Assembly (NCBI GenBank): GCA_022453515.1
Contig: JAJNNY010000025.1
Span: forward strand, 310,001 to 374,000
Direction: 5' to 3'
Length of the DNA: 64,000 bases
Source: Astrocystis sublimbata
Taxonomy: Eukaryota > Ascomycota > Sordariomycetes > Xylariales > Xylariaceae
Under the pieces are notes generated by a model. The model saw only the letters and a program-made list of their open reading frames with translations, was not told where the DNA came from and ran no database searches. Of the stretch, positions 26,787 to 39,892 are shown in pieces (positions within the stretch are counted from its first letter, which is position 1; each line of letters begins with the position of its first letter). The translations under genes were made by a program, and so were the position numbers.

Positions 26787-26990
26787 AAGTAACCAACACT
26801 CCAGCACTCCAGCAATCCGGCAATCCAGCAATTCGGCAGCAGCTGCTGTACTTTATCGAGTACTGTCACATACTTACCTACTGCCTGCCTTGCCTGCCTG
26901 CCTGCAGTACCTACTTACCTATCTCGTACCTACTTATCTTTATCTGCCTGTACCGAGTAGGTAATCCACACACAGCGAGAGACGACGCAT

Positions 26991-27062
26991 CACACCACAC
27001 GCACTCGCACTCACACTCACACTCACGCCCACACTCACACCCACACTCACACACGCTCACAC
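26991..27062. repeat. CACACT-rich low-complexity tract upstream of the hybrid kinase
   Basis: Alternating CACACT/CACTCA words about 530-600 bp before the kinase start codon. The following DNA to 27587 stays C-rich, as in many fungal promoters and 5' leaders. Confidence 0.7.
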
Positions 27063-27587
27063 CTCAGACTCCGCTGCTCAACCACAGACCACACCACACA
27101 GGACACAGGGCACAGGACACACCACCACCCACGTCTTCCTTCGATACCACCTACCATACGACCTCCCTCCCCCCGGTTAACTCCCGCCTGCCGACCACCA
27201 CCGCTACTTGCCAGCCCGCCGTCGTCTCCGATAAATACACATCACCATTGCCCGCCACAACTGCCACAACTGCAGTCAGTCACCACTGCCAAAAACGCTA
27301 AGCTTCGGTTCGGTTAGACCTCTCCGTCCCCGAGTACCATCGTCAAGTCAAGCGTCATACTCGCTAACCCCCTACCCAGCCCACATCTATCCCATCCCGG
27401 TCCCAATTCCCTCGCCCACCCCCCCTCGGTCCGTCACTCGGCAGCGCCACACCACGTGCACCGCTGCCTCCTGCGCCCTCCTGTCCTGCCCACGAAGAGC
27501 CGTCGCCTCTGTCCAGCGGATGCCGAAGACACGAGTCTGCGGTCAGCACCGTCCTCGGCTTTCCTCCTTGGTGGCTATTGATGAGGC

Positions 27588-30500
27588 ATGCCAATCCTCA
27601 CTCCACAACCCCCGAGTCAACCATGCGACTGCTGCCTCCCCGGCTCTCATCATGAGGATGCCACGACCCCCCAGCCAGGCGTAACCACCTCGTCTGCGCC
27701 TCTCACTTCTGCCTCGCGCTGGAACCCAGGCCCTAGCATGTCACCCCTGGTCGCACCGTTGCAGCATCTCGAACCCGCCGCCCCCGTTCCTGTCCCTGTC
27801 GAGCCCCCGGCAGCATACGATCTGCAACTACGCGGTGGCGGGCTCGATGCCGCCGACGCAAAGCTGCCCTCTCCTTCCGCCAAGAAGAAGACCGCAGGGA
27901 ACAATGAGCTGGAACGCCAACACAGTTCGCCGGCAGCTTCACCGACAGGTACGCGCTCGGGCCGGAAGAGCAAGGGGGTCAGCATCTCGAATCGGTCGCC
28001 CGAGATCATGGCAACCCAGCAATCTCTCAAGGAATACCGTGCCAAGCTCGCCCGCGAGATGGAACGAAAGGCGCAGGGGTCTCCGCCAGAGGACTTGGAG
28101 ATGGCACGCGGCTCCCCCTACCGAGAGTCCTCCCTCGGTTCTCCGAGCTCGGCCTCAGACTTGCCTACAACGTCCACAGAATCCAACCAGACTGTCCGCG
28201 GTGGCATGACGCCAGGATTCCCCGCCAGGACGCCGTCGTATCCCTTCCCCCGTATGAACACACCAGGCCTTCGTTCATCTCGTTTGCAACACCACATGTC
28301 TCTTTTTGGCGGTCGAACTCCCAACGACCAAGTCATGTCGGACCCATCAACCCCCGCTTCCGCCATGACCTTCCTTCCTTCTGGGTGCACTCCCTTTACA
28401 GAGAACCCCAGCTATCCAAATCCCAATCTTTACGAACTCTCCTTGAGGCTATCTGCCGAGCCGGGCTTGAATGGTTGGTGGGACACGGTGGTCCAAATCA
28501 TGACCGAGCATTACAAAGCTGAAAGAATTACGTTATCGGTGCCTGCCGATACTACAGATATTGATAATGTTCCCTGGGGTCAGAAGGCCACGTATAGTTC
28601 TCAGCCAGAAGACGATCTCAGCATGGCTTACATAGCTAGGGGAAGCAGCTTAGCTGCGAACAGCGCCGAGGACCGGAGTAATTTGTCGTCAACAGCAGAA
28701 CCCGCTCGAAGAAGCGAGTCTCCAGTACGCCCAAACCCACAAAATCGCCACTCCTTCACTACTTACGAGGAAACCAAAGAATCTTATAGAGTGTACCTTA
28801 ATGAAACCTCCGCTTCGCCTACCAATCGTCGTCCCGGTCTCTCCACTAGAAGCAAAAGCCATTATCCGGGCATCAACCGTGAAGGAACGAGTGCCCAGCA
28901 CCCAGCTTTAAATCAGCAGGCATTGGAGCAGCATGACGCAGTTGAGGAGAAGCACTCTATACCCACCTGGGAGACATCGATAGAGTCGGAAAGAGTATTA
29001 AAGGGTCGCGTCTTACCGGTTCTGCAAGCTCTTGACCTGGAGGCGGATCCCCTCATTGATCATAATGGAATTAGAAGAGTCATAGAACGAGGGAAGACTA
29101 TCGCGTTGACCCGTACATATCCTTACCTTGATCCTGACGCCGATGAGGAACCCTCGATGGCCAAAACCTCTAGACCGTCATCTCACGATACGAAGATGAG
29201 GAAACAAACGAAGACTGAGTCTTCAACAAACCTTTCCTCGTTACTCGCTAATGCCAGCGCACCGCTGGCGAAGAACAAGGGCAGGAAACCCACACCCACT
29301 GGCAAATCTCGGATCCCCCATCTATATTCCGGCATCGATGATGCGCCGCCTCGGCCTCCTACGCCTAGGTACGAAGAGTTCGAGCAGGCGCCTCCTTCGC
29401 CGTGGTCACAGTCTCCTGCCCCATCGCCGGCCGTACGCCCAGATCCTTCGGAGAACCCTTTCTTCACCGACGCTCCTGTGCTTGATGAGGATTCCTTCAA
29501 TCCGAGCCCGAGCCCACATGATTATGCGTCCATTCTACCTCCGGACACTATCGGCGTAGACAACTCTTGGACAGTTCTCCACATCCCGCTGCATCACATA
29601 CTTCTGTCCAGGTCGCAGCAGAAGTTCAAATTAGATCCATCTGTACTCCAGCAAAGGACAAACCTAGGCTCAAAGCAGGATGCTTCCTGGCTCGGGATGG
29701 AAGAGCCCATCAAAAAGCAACAACCTCCACCCATTGCAATACTGTCGATTTTGAGCCCTGTTATTCCATACCCTTCAAACTGGCGGTCTTCTCTCGAGTG
29801 TCTCGGACCCCATCTTGCAACTTCATTTTCGTTGTGTCGTCACTATTCGAATCTCGAGAATGAGGTCATGGGTTTATCCCGGAAGCGGCCATCAACCACC
29901 GGTTTTGGGGGCATCGGCCCGGATGGTAAGCCTATGGCTAATTACAACACGCTCAACAGTCTTGGACGTGTAGGGTTTGGTTCGTCCGAGGACATGTCTC
30001 AACGGTCGATGGCCGGCAGTCTTACAAGCCCAAGCGATTATTCTACCCAGTCTCGTAGCATCGCCGGGTCTCCGATGGGAACTCCATTCTGGGAACCAGG
30101 GTCCTTTGGCTTGGTTGTCGAACGTCGTGCGACTGGCAACAGCCCCGGCTCAGCTGGTGGTGACGGCTATTTTAACCAAAAGCCGAAAGGAGGAACACAC
30201 GCTGAGACACCAGCGGGTATCCCGAGCCACCGTGCCTCTCGCAGCTCCAAAGAAGTGATTGCCAGCAGACAGCGCCCACGTACTACCAGTCTGCGTAAAC
30301 AACCACATGAACTCATTGTGTCGAAAGAGAATGAAGCGTCCGAGGCTGGCGGCCATAGTGCTGCTCCCGAAGAGGAGCTGTCAACGCCTGTGGTCAAGCA
30401 ACGACACGTGTCAAAAGATTCGGTCACATCGTTGGACAAGAAGGAAGAGCCTCGTGCGGCGCAAGACGTTGGTGAGACCCAAAAAGGGGCGACGAATCAA

Positions 30501-33500
30501 GGCAGCACCTCACACGATGGTCACAAGCACACCAAATTACATTCGTATGGCGGCGACTTTGCTGCTACTTTCCAGTCGCTGCCGCCAAGCACCCCGTTGC
30601 TTACGAAACCGACAACATCTACTCCAGCTCGATCCGGATCAGTATCGGCGACGAAAGTGAGCATGAACCCCCCCACGGATCGTCTCAAAGGTCTCATGCT
30701 CGACTTGTTACCTGTGCAAGTTTTTGTTGCGTGGCCGATGACGGGAGAAATTGTGTGGGTGAATTCCAGATACTTGACGTACAGGGGCCAAACCCTCGCC
30801 GATCTAGTTGAGGACCCGTGGGCCAGCTTCCATGAAGAGGATCGTGATGAGTATCTGCGCAACTGGACCCACTCACTCCGGACAGGGGAACAATTCGTAC
30901 ATACCGTCCGCTTGCGCCGTTTCGACGGAGCCTACCGCTGGCATCAAGCTCGCGCAGTCGCATCACGTGATAAAAGAGGTGTCATTGTTCAATTCATTGG
31001 CTCTTATATGGATATTCATGACCAGAAGGTTGCTGAATTCATGGCCCTCCGCCAAGCTGAAGTAGAAGCGTCTGAGGCAAAACACCGTCTCTTGGCTAAC
31101 CTGATTCCCCAAATCATCTTCACTGCGACTGAAAATGATGGAATTACCTTCGCAAATGAGCAATGGCTGGCCTATACCGGACAGAGCGAAGAAGCCCCAT
31201 TGGGGAATGGATTCTTGGACTTTGTTCACCCTGACGATTTAGCAAAGTGTCGGGTACCAAGGGCCGTAAAGGACGAGTCGACGACTGCTGACGTCTTATC
31301 GCCGAAGCCTGGCCTATACCCTTCGGGGAGTCAAACCCCTCGAACCCCTTCGACTGCATTACACGATACCGCGGGTGGAAGCCCAATGTCCAATTTGCCC
31401 AACGCTGATCTACGCGAATTGGCTAAGAAAGGCATTATCAAGGTTGCGAAGGATAGTAACGGCCGTCTATCATATACGACCGAGCTACGTTTAAGGACCA
31501 GGAATGACGAATATCGATGGCATCTGATTCGTTGTGTTGAGATTGACAATGTTGGATTTGGCAGTGGACCAAGCTCCTACTTTGGTTCGGCGACCGACAT
31601 CAACGATCACAAGTTGCTTGAGGAAAAACTCAAGGAGGCGATGGAGTCAAAGGGGCGGTTTCTCAGCAACATGTCGCATGAAATCCGAACACCACTGATC
31701 GGTATATCAGGGATGGTCAGCTTTCTGCAGGATACGACACTGAGCGAGGAGCAGAGAGACTTCACAAACACTATCCAGACTAGCGCAAACAGCCTCCTCA
31801 TGATCATCAACGATATTCTTGACCTTTCCAAGGTGGATGCTGGTATGATGAAGCTCAAATTTGAGTGGTTCCACACGAGGTCACTCATTGAAGACGTCAA
31901 CGAGCTGGTATCTACGATGGCCATCGCGAAGCGCTTAGAACTCAACTACGTGGTGGAAGAAGATGTTCCCGCTTGGGTCAAGGGCGACAAGTTTCGAATA
32001 CGCCAAGTTCTACTCAATGTCATCGGCAATGCCATTAAATTTACTACCGAGGGTGAGGTTTTCAGCCGATGCTGCGTATATATGGGAAAGAGCGAGCTTG
32101 AGGAGAACCAAATCATGCTTGAGTATTCCGTCATCGACACGGGTCGGGGGTTCACAAAGGAAGAAGCCGATCTTATTTTCAAGCCTTTTAGTCAGATTGA
32201 CGGCAGTAGCACAAGACAGCATGGTGGCAGTGGCCTTGGTCTTGTGATCTCTCGACAATTGGTGGAGCTACACGGTGGTGTAATGTGTGGCAGGGCGGTG
32301 CCAGGGGAGGGCTCAACTTTCACCTTCACAGCCAAGTTTGACACGCCAAGTGAATCCGACCATCCCGACGGAACCGGCACCCCGCCAATGACAGCAACGG
32401 CTCGTCCTTCAGAGGAAGACAAGGCTATGCAGACGATGAGACCCCTTATACTCCAAAAGTCATTGGAGCATCCGTTGACAGCCAGCCCTGGCTCGGAAGC
32501 TGGATTCGCCTCCCCTGCGGTTGCGTCCCCTGCCAGTTCCAACCCTTCGGTGCAGTCTGCACGTACTCAGAACACCACTAGTTCTTCGGTCTCTTCGGTC
32601 AACGCTGGTCTCGCGCACTTCGGGGAAGCAGCCAAAGCGAGCGGGCAAGATCTATCGCAAATGAGGTTTGACATGCCCCTCGGAGCATTAGCACTCCAGG
32701 CGATTCCGACCCCTGACGGGGCAAATACTCCATCAAGCCTTGCGCGTCCCCGACTACCGATGTACTCCATCTTAATTATTTGCCCCCAGAAGTACAGCAG
32801 AGAGGCCATCACAAAACACATTGAAACCACTTTGCCCAAGGACGTACCCCGGCAGATCACGGCGTTGACACTTGCTTCCGAGGCACAAAAATTGATCGGC
32901 GGACATGAAGCTGTCACGTTTACTCACGTTGTTATCAACCTCTGCGAAGCGGATGAGATTTTGGATATCACAAACCGGATCGCAGCTTCCTCGGGGGGCA
33001 GGACGACAACCGTCATCATGTCTGATTCTGTGCAAAGACAGGCTGTGCTTGAGTTAGCTTCCGAATCAGGTCGCCCGCAACCTCTAGCAGACAAGCACGT
33101 TCTCTTCGTGCACAAGCCTGTCAAGCCGTCGCGTTTTGCCGTCATCTTCGATCCAGCTAAAGAACGCGACGTCAGTACCGATCTAAATCGCTCGACTGCG
33201 GCACAAATGGTCGAGTCACAGAAGCAAAGCTACTTGAGCGTGGAAAAGCGAATAGGCGACAAGGGCGCTAAGGTCCTCTTGGTGGAAGATAACCCGGTCA
33301 ATCAAAAGGTTCTGTCTCGATACTTGAAAAAGGTAGGGATTGAGCCAGAGATTGCAGCAGATGGTATGGAGGCCACGGAAAAAGTGTTTGCTCGCTCTCC
33401 GAAGTACTACTCGCTCATCTTGGTAAGTGTTCGAGCAACTCGATCGATCCTAACGCGACGACGCATGCTAAACAAACATTAGTGCGATCTTCACATGCCT

Positions 33501-33701
33501 CGCAAAGACGGCTACCAGACCTGCCGAGAGATTCGTCAGTGGGAACAGGAGAATAATTACAGCCCTACACCACTCATTGCACTCTCAGCCAACGTGATGT
33601 CCGACGTGCAGGAGAAGTGTATAGCGGCAGGATTCGACGATTATGTCACCAAACCCGTAGACTTCGTCGATCTCAGCAAGGCGATGTCCAAACATTTCTA
33701 A
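27588..33701 (+). CDS. Hybrid sensor histidine kinase (GAF-like, PAS-PAS, HisKA, HATPase, receiver)
   Basis: Two-component phosphorelay sensor that autophosphorylates on His and passes phosphate to its own receiver Asp, then normally to a phosphotransfer protein. Exons 27588-33422 and 33483-33701 with a 60-bp intron inside the receiver; 2017 residues. A Ser/Pro-rich N-terminus is followed by a GAF-like part (from about 278, around [10 protein letters not shown], with a split second half near 660-760). PAS1 lies at about 1040-1150 and PAS2 from about 1168, the latter with a low-complexity insertion. The H-box is SHEIRTPL with His1364, the N-box [10 protein letters not shown], and the G-boxes DTGRGF and GGSGLGL. 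The receiver begins [10 protein letters not shown] and has phospho-acceptor Asp1947 (CDLHMP) and the conserved Lys in TKPVD. All catalytic motifs are intact. No transmembrane segment was seen, so it is probably cytosolic. The start codon is the first in frame; an upstream non-coding exon is possible. The subclass is not assigned. Confidence 0.93.
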
Positions 33702-36182
33702 TTCTACCATTGCACAGCAGCCATTGACTCGAGACGATCATGGCCGTTTCGGCGGTATTGCATCTTTTGGCGTTATCGGCCAAGGAAAAGGACATTCCAC
33801 GGCGCCGCTCCTACCGGCCAATGCTGGCGAAGGACCTTTGTATTTTATTCTATTTTATTTTACGGTTAAATTCCACACACTGCATGTATCATTGCATAGC
33901 ACCGGGCGCAGATGGTTCCGATACACAACATGAAAACCAAGCAAGCTCTGGGGAGCGACACTGTCCGTCCCAACGACGCCCAGTCTCAGAGGCCTCTCAG
34001 TAATGTAGCGTGGCGATGGGGGAGGCAGCCGTCCCCCACAGAGTTTCAGCTGCAAGGGATGCAAGTCGTGGAATCTGTTTTTGTTGTTAGAGAGTCAGTG
34101 AGGGCGGAGTTCTGGAATCAAGTTTTACTCGGGCGGCGTTAGCCTCCCCAGCGCCAATGATGTGCGTCGAGGGATTAGATAGCGTGTGCAATCAAGTCAA
34201 TCATCATTTCACCTGGCTAGCGCATGATGATGTTCCTGTCGCGTCGTGGTCCGGTCTGCTGTCGTTGTTACAAAAAGCTGAGCTATGTTTGAACATTTCT
34301 TGTTTCGCGCGAAGGAGTGCCGGGAATACCGTGCGCAGGCCAGGCCTCGGCGGGCTAGGCCTCATGCAGACGAAAGCTCGTCGGTCGCGGTCGAGGTGGT
34401 CGAGGTGGTTCTGCCCGTCGCAGGCAGCACTATGTACGGATGGATGTGGGATGTGGGTCGGGACCGACGCGGTAATATGCGGCCAAATAAGACCTAACCT
34501 GCCTAGGAATCCAGTAGCGGATGGCGGCGGTATTGTCAGCAGGCAGATGGATGGAGCGTAAGAAAAAGCAACGCCCCTCGAGCCAAGGCAGCGGATCCAA
34601 ATATAGTGGAAGATGGATGACGACAGACAGAAGAGCGTTGGCTATCGATAGCTACATATACGAAGCACGGAGCGGGTACGTGGGCAGGCTGACGGCGATG
34701 ATCAAGACCGGAGGACACAAGAAGCTCGTAAGAGATCACGAAAATCGAGCGAGAGAGATGCTTGATTGGCCCGGTTGGTGACCACGTCGACAGGGGGCGG
34801 GCGAGAAGGCTGACGAGGGAGGAGGGTTCCCGGAACAGCCGCGGCGCCAGCTAACGTAGTGTGGTGTAGTGCCGTTGGTAGGGTGCTACGCTGCTGGGTT
34901 GGAACGTGTACAGTATCGGAAATGGAGCAATTTGATGTGCGTGGTGAGTACGGAGGTGTGCGTGAACTTCCTCGACGTTGACGCGTATGTTCGTCCGGGG
35001 AAATTGGCCAAGGCGTTCCTGAGGAGGCGTTTTCTCCAGAAGGAAGGGGAACTCGACCGGATGAACTCGTGGCTTGATCTGACAGTGACAGGCCCAGGCT
35101 CGCGGCGCGATTCAGGCGCGAAAGAAAACCCAGAGTGCCAATATCTCAGCATCTCAGAGTCATCACTGCCAATATTGCAACATTTCCATGAACACCTACC
35201 GTAGCAATCAGTGGACACCTACCGTCGGTGTGCTCGAACGGATAGCCAGCCCGTCGAGTCATATGCTTCCAATGTCTGTGTCCGGGTAGGTAGTAAGTGG
35301 CGCTTCGTATGTATGTGCGGGAGGGCCAGAAATGCATGGCAGCCCGAGGAGATTAGGAGCAGTGCTCCGCGCCAAAGCCAATCGACGACATCTCATGATC
35401 CCCTACGAAAAGTTTTTTTTTTTTACCCGTCCCGAGGGCTTCGATAGGTGGCTGATGATTGATTGATGGTGGACAACCCCTGTCGTGGAGCCTCACTTTT
35501 GACTCTGGGATTGTGCTAGGGCTTCCTTGGTCAACGCCAAGTAAACAAATAGGCTTACGGAGACTGTGTTCTTGCGAGCCAGCAAAGCGATAGGTTCATA
35601 TCATGTCTTGCGCCTAATTGATTGTTTTCTTTTTCTCAAATGACGAGCATATAGTTTACCTAGATGACGATCGGTCAGGTAGCCAAAAGCATCACCGTAT
35701 CACACACGGCATGCCGTGACGTATGAGAGCACGAGTGTCCTCATTTGGTTTGTCAATATTGATCAGGATGACCGAGCAGAAGAATTGAGGTTTCGTGGCC
35801 CAAAACCCGGCAGAACCACGTTTTGGCACTTTTGCCTGGAGCGGTTTCGAGGGCCGGCTGATCCAACCCGGTCAGCCGGTAGGCCGGGAGATGTGAGGCA
35901 CTGAGGCTAACCGGGGTCTTGTTCGTCGATTCGTCCACGACCCCTGATCTCGTCCTAGTGTGAGACAGCATCGCAACGGGTTCGGCCACCTCGGGGATCA
36001 TCTAGTCTAGGAGGCATTTGATTCGTCATAGAAACCTTCTCGAACATTTCCCCAATCGTGCTAGAGGGGTTCATTTCCTGATACCACCGTATGCCCAGGC
36101 GGCTTTGCGTCTCCTCTTCATTTCACCGCTGCTCATGTCGTCGTCGCACTCCGCGATCCCTCTCGAACGTCGTGGTGGGTTC

Positions 36183-36207
36183 TTTTTTTTTTTTTTTTTT
36201 TTTTTTT
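36183..36207. repeat. Poly-T tract, 25 bases
   Basis: Uninterrupted run of T. It could be an old poly-A insertion tail in reverse or simple slippage; no adjacent element is recognised. Its length may not be exact in the assembly. Confidence 0.85.
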
Positions 36208-39200
36208 CCTTCATCGACGCGTGATCAGTTGGAGCCGGTGTCGGTTTCTTTTGCTGCCGATGTGACTGGCGATCAGGTAAACACATGTCACATACAGAAA
36301 ATCATACTATTTGGTATCCATGCAAGTGCTGGGTTGGACTATTTGGCGCTTCGTCCACATCTGTCACATTCATGCACACACCGCTGACAGTGGCTTGACC
36401 ACTCACCGTGGCGGTCGGCCACGATGCACATGCACATCGTGCCAAGCGGCCCATTTGGGCGGCTGCTCGGCTGCGACAATGCCCAACTCACCTTTCCCAT
36501 TGCATATGCATGGTGATTGCTGGTGATTAGGTCACGATTCGCTCATACGTGTATCGTGCCATGTCCGACCCCCAGGTCTCGCACAAAGCTGTGGCTGCAC
36601 AGTTCGCAGAGCGGTGAATACCTCGGTAAGGGGAGTTCGTCTGCGGAGAGACCACGGTATTATAGCTATAGTGAAACCATTATGCCGAGAGGAGAGGAGA
36701 GGCCCATGCCATGCGGCGTTAAACACGCACCGTTAGTTCAGAGCTCGCCGGAGACATTGATGGCAAGGCGTATGCGTGTGTGTAGTGTGAATCTACCGAG
36801 ACACCAGATCTCTCTTGCATGGCATCGATGTCTATCGGACAATAAACGCTCCCTGATGGATGGATGCACGTACAAGTAAGTGTCTGCGTAGCACTGCGTA
36901 GCACTGCGTCCCAACGTGACCTTACCTTGGCTGTCGCTCCCTTGGGCGTCGGTCGCTACCGAGGCGATGTTCCTTGAGGTTGCATGAGCACGTCGATCTG
37001 GGGACACTTATGCATGGCTAATCATGGCTAATCGGACTGATCCCAACCTATCGGTGCGCGGTCAGAACCCGGTCGTCGGCTCCCACGCCGCCAAGTGGAG
37101 ATGCTGGTGACGGCTAGTGTCGAGATAGCTAGCATGAGTGGCCAAGACCTGTCTCTTAACACACTTGGCTATTGTTGATATCCCAAGGGTTTGCACTTCA
37201 CATGATCTATCCGGGCGTCTAACACATACGAAGTATGCGGTATGTAAGAGTATATTGTGCCGGGCTCTGTGACGGCCTTCTTCCCCCCCCTCGGCACAGC
37301 CATACGACACATGAGCTATTACTATGTATGTATATGTCATGTCAGCAAGGCACTCTGACGGATATACATAGGTCGTTGTGACGGCATCGGTGTGGCTTTG
37401 CCGTTGTCAACCGTAAATAGTGTGAATAGTCCTCCGTCCTCAGTCCTTAGTCCTTGCCCAGCGAGTAGGTGCTCCGTAGGTCCTGAGTCCTACCAGCTCC
37501 ATCGTTGTTTCATGCTCCGGTCAGCAAACGGTTCTAAGGTTAGGCATCCGTCTCATATGGTTCGCTGACAGTACATACTTAACATAGTGCGTTACACGTG
37601 GCTGATGAGATGAGCTCCAGGGTTGGGGGCGGGACACACGAGTGAGCACGGGCTGTGAAATACACGCTGAAAATGAAATACAGAGTACCTAGGTAGGTAC
37701 CTACTAATAGCAGCCCGTACTGCCCCTAATCCTGATGCGCGTTACCGCAACCTGCCTAGTCGCGAGTGTAAAAATAAATATAAGCACAATTAAATTAGTG
37801 CATGCGGCACTACTACCGTACTACACGACGCCCTCATATCCCATTCTACATCATACATGCCGAGCATGCTGCTCACAGTACTGTACCCGTACTACGAGCA
37901 CTCATCAGCATCCTACAACTACGCATTTATCCACGTGGAGCAGGGGCAACGATCCTGGAGGCTCAGCCTTGGAATTCGACGAGCTTGTTACGGAAACTGT
38001 TACGCGTGTAGCCTACTGTGACGCTCGGACGAGTGGGCGAAAATTTTTATGTGTCCGAGCGACGCCCTCACTGGCGAGACTGGCTCGACTCAGGTTGTCC
38101 GTCAGGCCAGACGGCACTATTCAACGGCACAATCGACTACTACAGTATGTGACGATCCTACTATGCCCTACTTGCTGGCCCAGTGCCGGCTTGGCTGGTG
38201 GGCTGCCCTATTGCCTGTCCATGCCAATCGAAAAGCGAAAAAAGCCCTTCACGCCCGGCCATAGACTTTCACACCGCACGCTGTGCACCTATCGTGACGA
38301 TATACGTATGCCTACATAGTGCCTCGGTCTACTACAGTGGGCTCCTCCCCAGGCGCCTAGGGCCAGAGGTGGATGAATTGTGACTCACATACATGCTCAT
38401 AGTATACGCATAGTAGCAGGTCCAAGGGTCCCATGTCTCAGGTCTAGTCGAAAGCCGCACCACGGCTTTTCATTGGACTGGCCGCCTGTGACTCGTCACG
38501 GTGTTTTTGCGCCGCCAGGATCCAGGAGTGAGCCCGAACGAGAGGTCAGACCCGAGAAAATTTGCGTGGCGTAAATCGACATCGTCGGTTGCTGCTTATG
38601 GAGTAGTAGGGGCGAGTAGGGGCGAGTATCCGTAGGGGCAAGCGAGCTCGACATTCGTGGACATTCGTGGCCATTCGTGGCCATGTCCTTGTCCGTCCTT
38701 CTCCAGGCCGTTTGCTGCGTGCAAGCCGGTTGATACTGATAGGCAGCTCAACGACGTGTCTAGCGATCTGTTGCCCGATTTGGAAATACATCGAGGCCTT
38801 CATGGTGAGACGCACCTCAGCCGCGCCCATTCGGGCTTATATTGCGAAGTCGATCCCTCTGGTTCCTAGACAGCTTGGGATGATAGAAGCCTGAATACCA
38901 CGCTGGGCGACCGAAATAGTCTCGATCCCAAGGCGTCCTGTCTCACATGCACAGCGTGTCATGCAATCAAGTCACAGAGCCTGTGTGCCTGTCAAGGCCT
39001 GTTACCGAACTGGGCAAGTACTTCGCAACGTAGCCGGCCGACGATCTTTTGTTTGGAAACATGTGACGAGACGCCTGCACTCGCACACCGTCATCCACTG
39101 TCCAGGCCCTATCAAGGATTGCCGTCTGGGGGAGTCGGGAAAACCTTCTCACGTATACGCATACTAATACACTCGAGCACTTACTGCCCATGATATGACC

Positions 39201-39698
39201 GTGCTCACAAAACCACCACGAGACCACCGTTCGACTCACTTTCACCGTGCAGCCTCCCGGCATACTCGCAGGACGCTGTGTGATAAACAATGTTGACTGG
39301 CCTGAACAGGTATCGGTGAGCCGCTCGGATCACATGATCCTTGTTGCTCTCCGGAAGGGGAATCCGGTCCCATGTCCTTGGGCCGGCTTAGATCCCACGC
39401 CACGTTTTCATAGCTAGTGAACAGGGTATGTGAATTCATTAGAATGTTTCTTTCTCCACAATTCTTGTCAACATTTTCCCAGACCATTGGTTCGAGCGTT
39501 GCTCCCGGGACCCTGCGAGAGCCCAAGCCGGCCAGGGACAGGCTCCTCGATCCCAAGTGGAGAGAGATTACTTCCAGAATGATATTAACTGATGGCAATA
39601 GTGTGTGAGTGCGTGGATCGTGCGAGACCCGGCACCAACCCTGCCTCATGTCAGCTCACTCCATTCACAGTCACTGTGCGTGCACACGCAAACATCAA

Positions 39699-39704
39699 TA
39701 TAAA
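39699..39704 (+). promoter_or_regulatory. Possible TATA box of the terpene cyclase gene
   Basis: TATAAA lies about 190 bp upstream of the cyclase ATG, a reasonable distance given a leader of about 100-150 bases. Support is by position and word only. Confidence 0.3.
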
Positions 39705-39848
39705 GTGAAGCCACTTCCGTCCCTTTCCCATTCCAGAGAGTTTACCATCCAAATAAGCCACCTCACCCACCTGCCATTACCAACAAGAACAAGTACAGAC
39801 TGGTCTTCTGTTCTTCGACACGTTCTTTAAACCGAATTCACGACACGC

Positions 39849-39878
39849 ACACAAACACAAACACAAACACAAACACAC
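39849..39878. repeat. ACAAAC microsatellite in the terpene cyclase 5' leader
   Basis: About five repeats of a 6-bp ACAAAC unit end about 15 bp before the ATG at 39893, inside the probable 5' untranslated leader. Confidence 0.8.
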
Positions 39879-39892
39879 CAGATATAGATACA

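Larger units (their letters stand above)
17679..27587. other. Gene-free 9.9 kb region, partly AT-rich with repeat remnants
   Basis: No ORF here is convincing. About 17.7-19.8 kb has mixed composition with low-complexity patches. About 19.9-24.3 kb is visibly AT-rich with frequent stops in all frames and contains two diverged MITE-like copies and an 18-bp inverted repeat, suggesting decayed transposon DNA. About 24.5-27.5 kb is GC-richer and dominated by microsatellites and CA/CT-rich DNA leading into the hybrid kinase gene. Short-exon genes cannot be excluded. Confidence 0.6.
33702..39892. other. Gene-free 6.2 kb region
   Basis: No supported gene. Several ORFs up to 194 codons exist but have shadow-like, low-information translations. 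Visible structure: a 25-T tract at 36183-36207, a palindromic TACCTAGGTAGGTACCTA cluster near 37686, and scattered short repeats. The last few hundred bases should include the terpene cyclase promoter. Confidence 0.6.

Noticed and set aside
37735..38319. 194-codon ORF on the plus strand
   Set aside because: Low-information translation, no domain-like pattern, overlapping ORFs of similar length in other frames.
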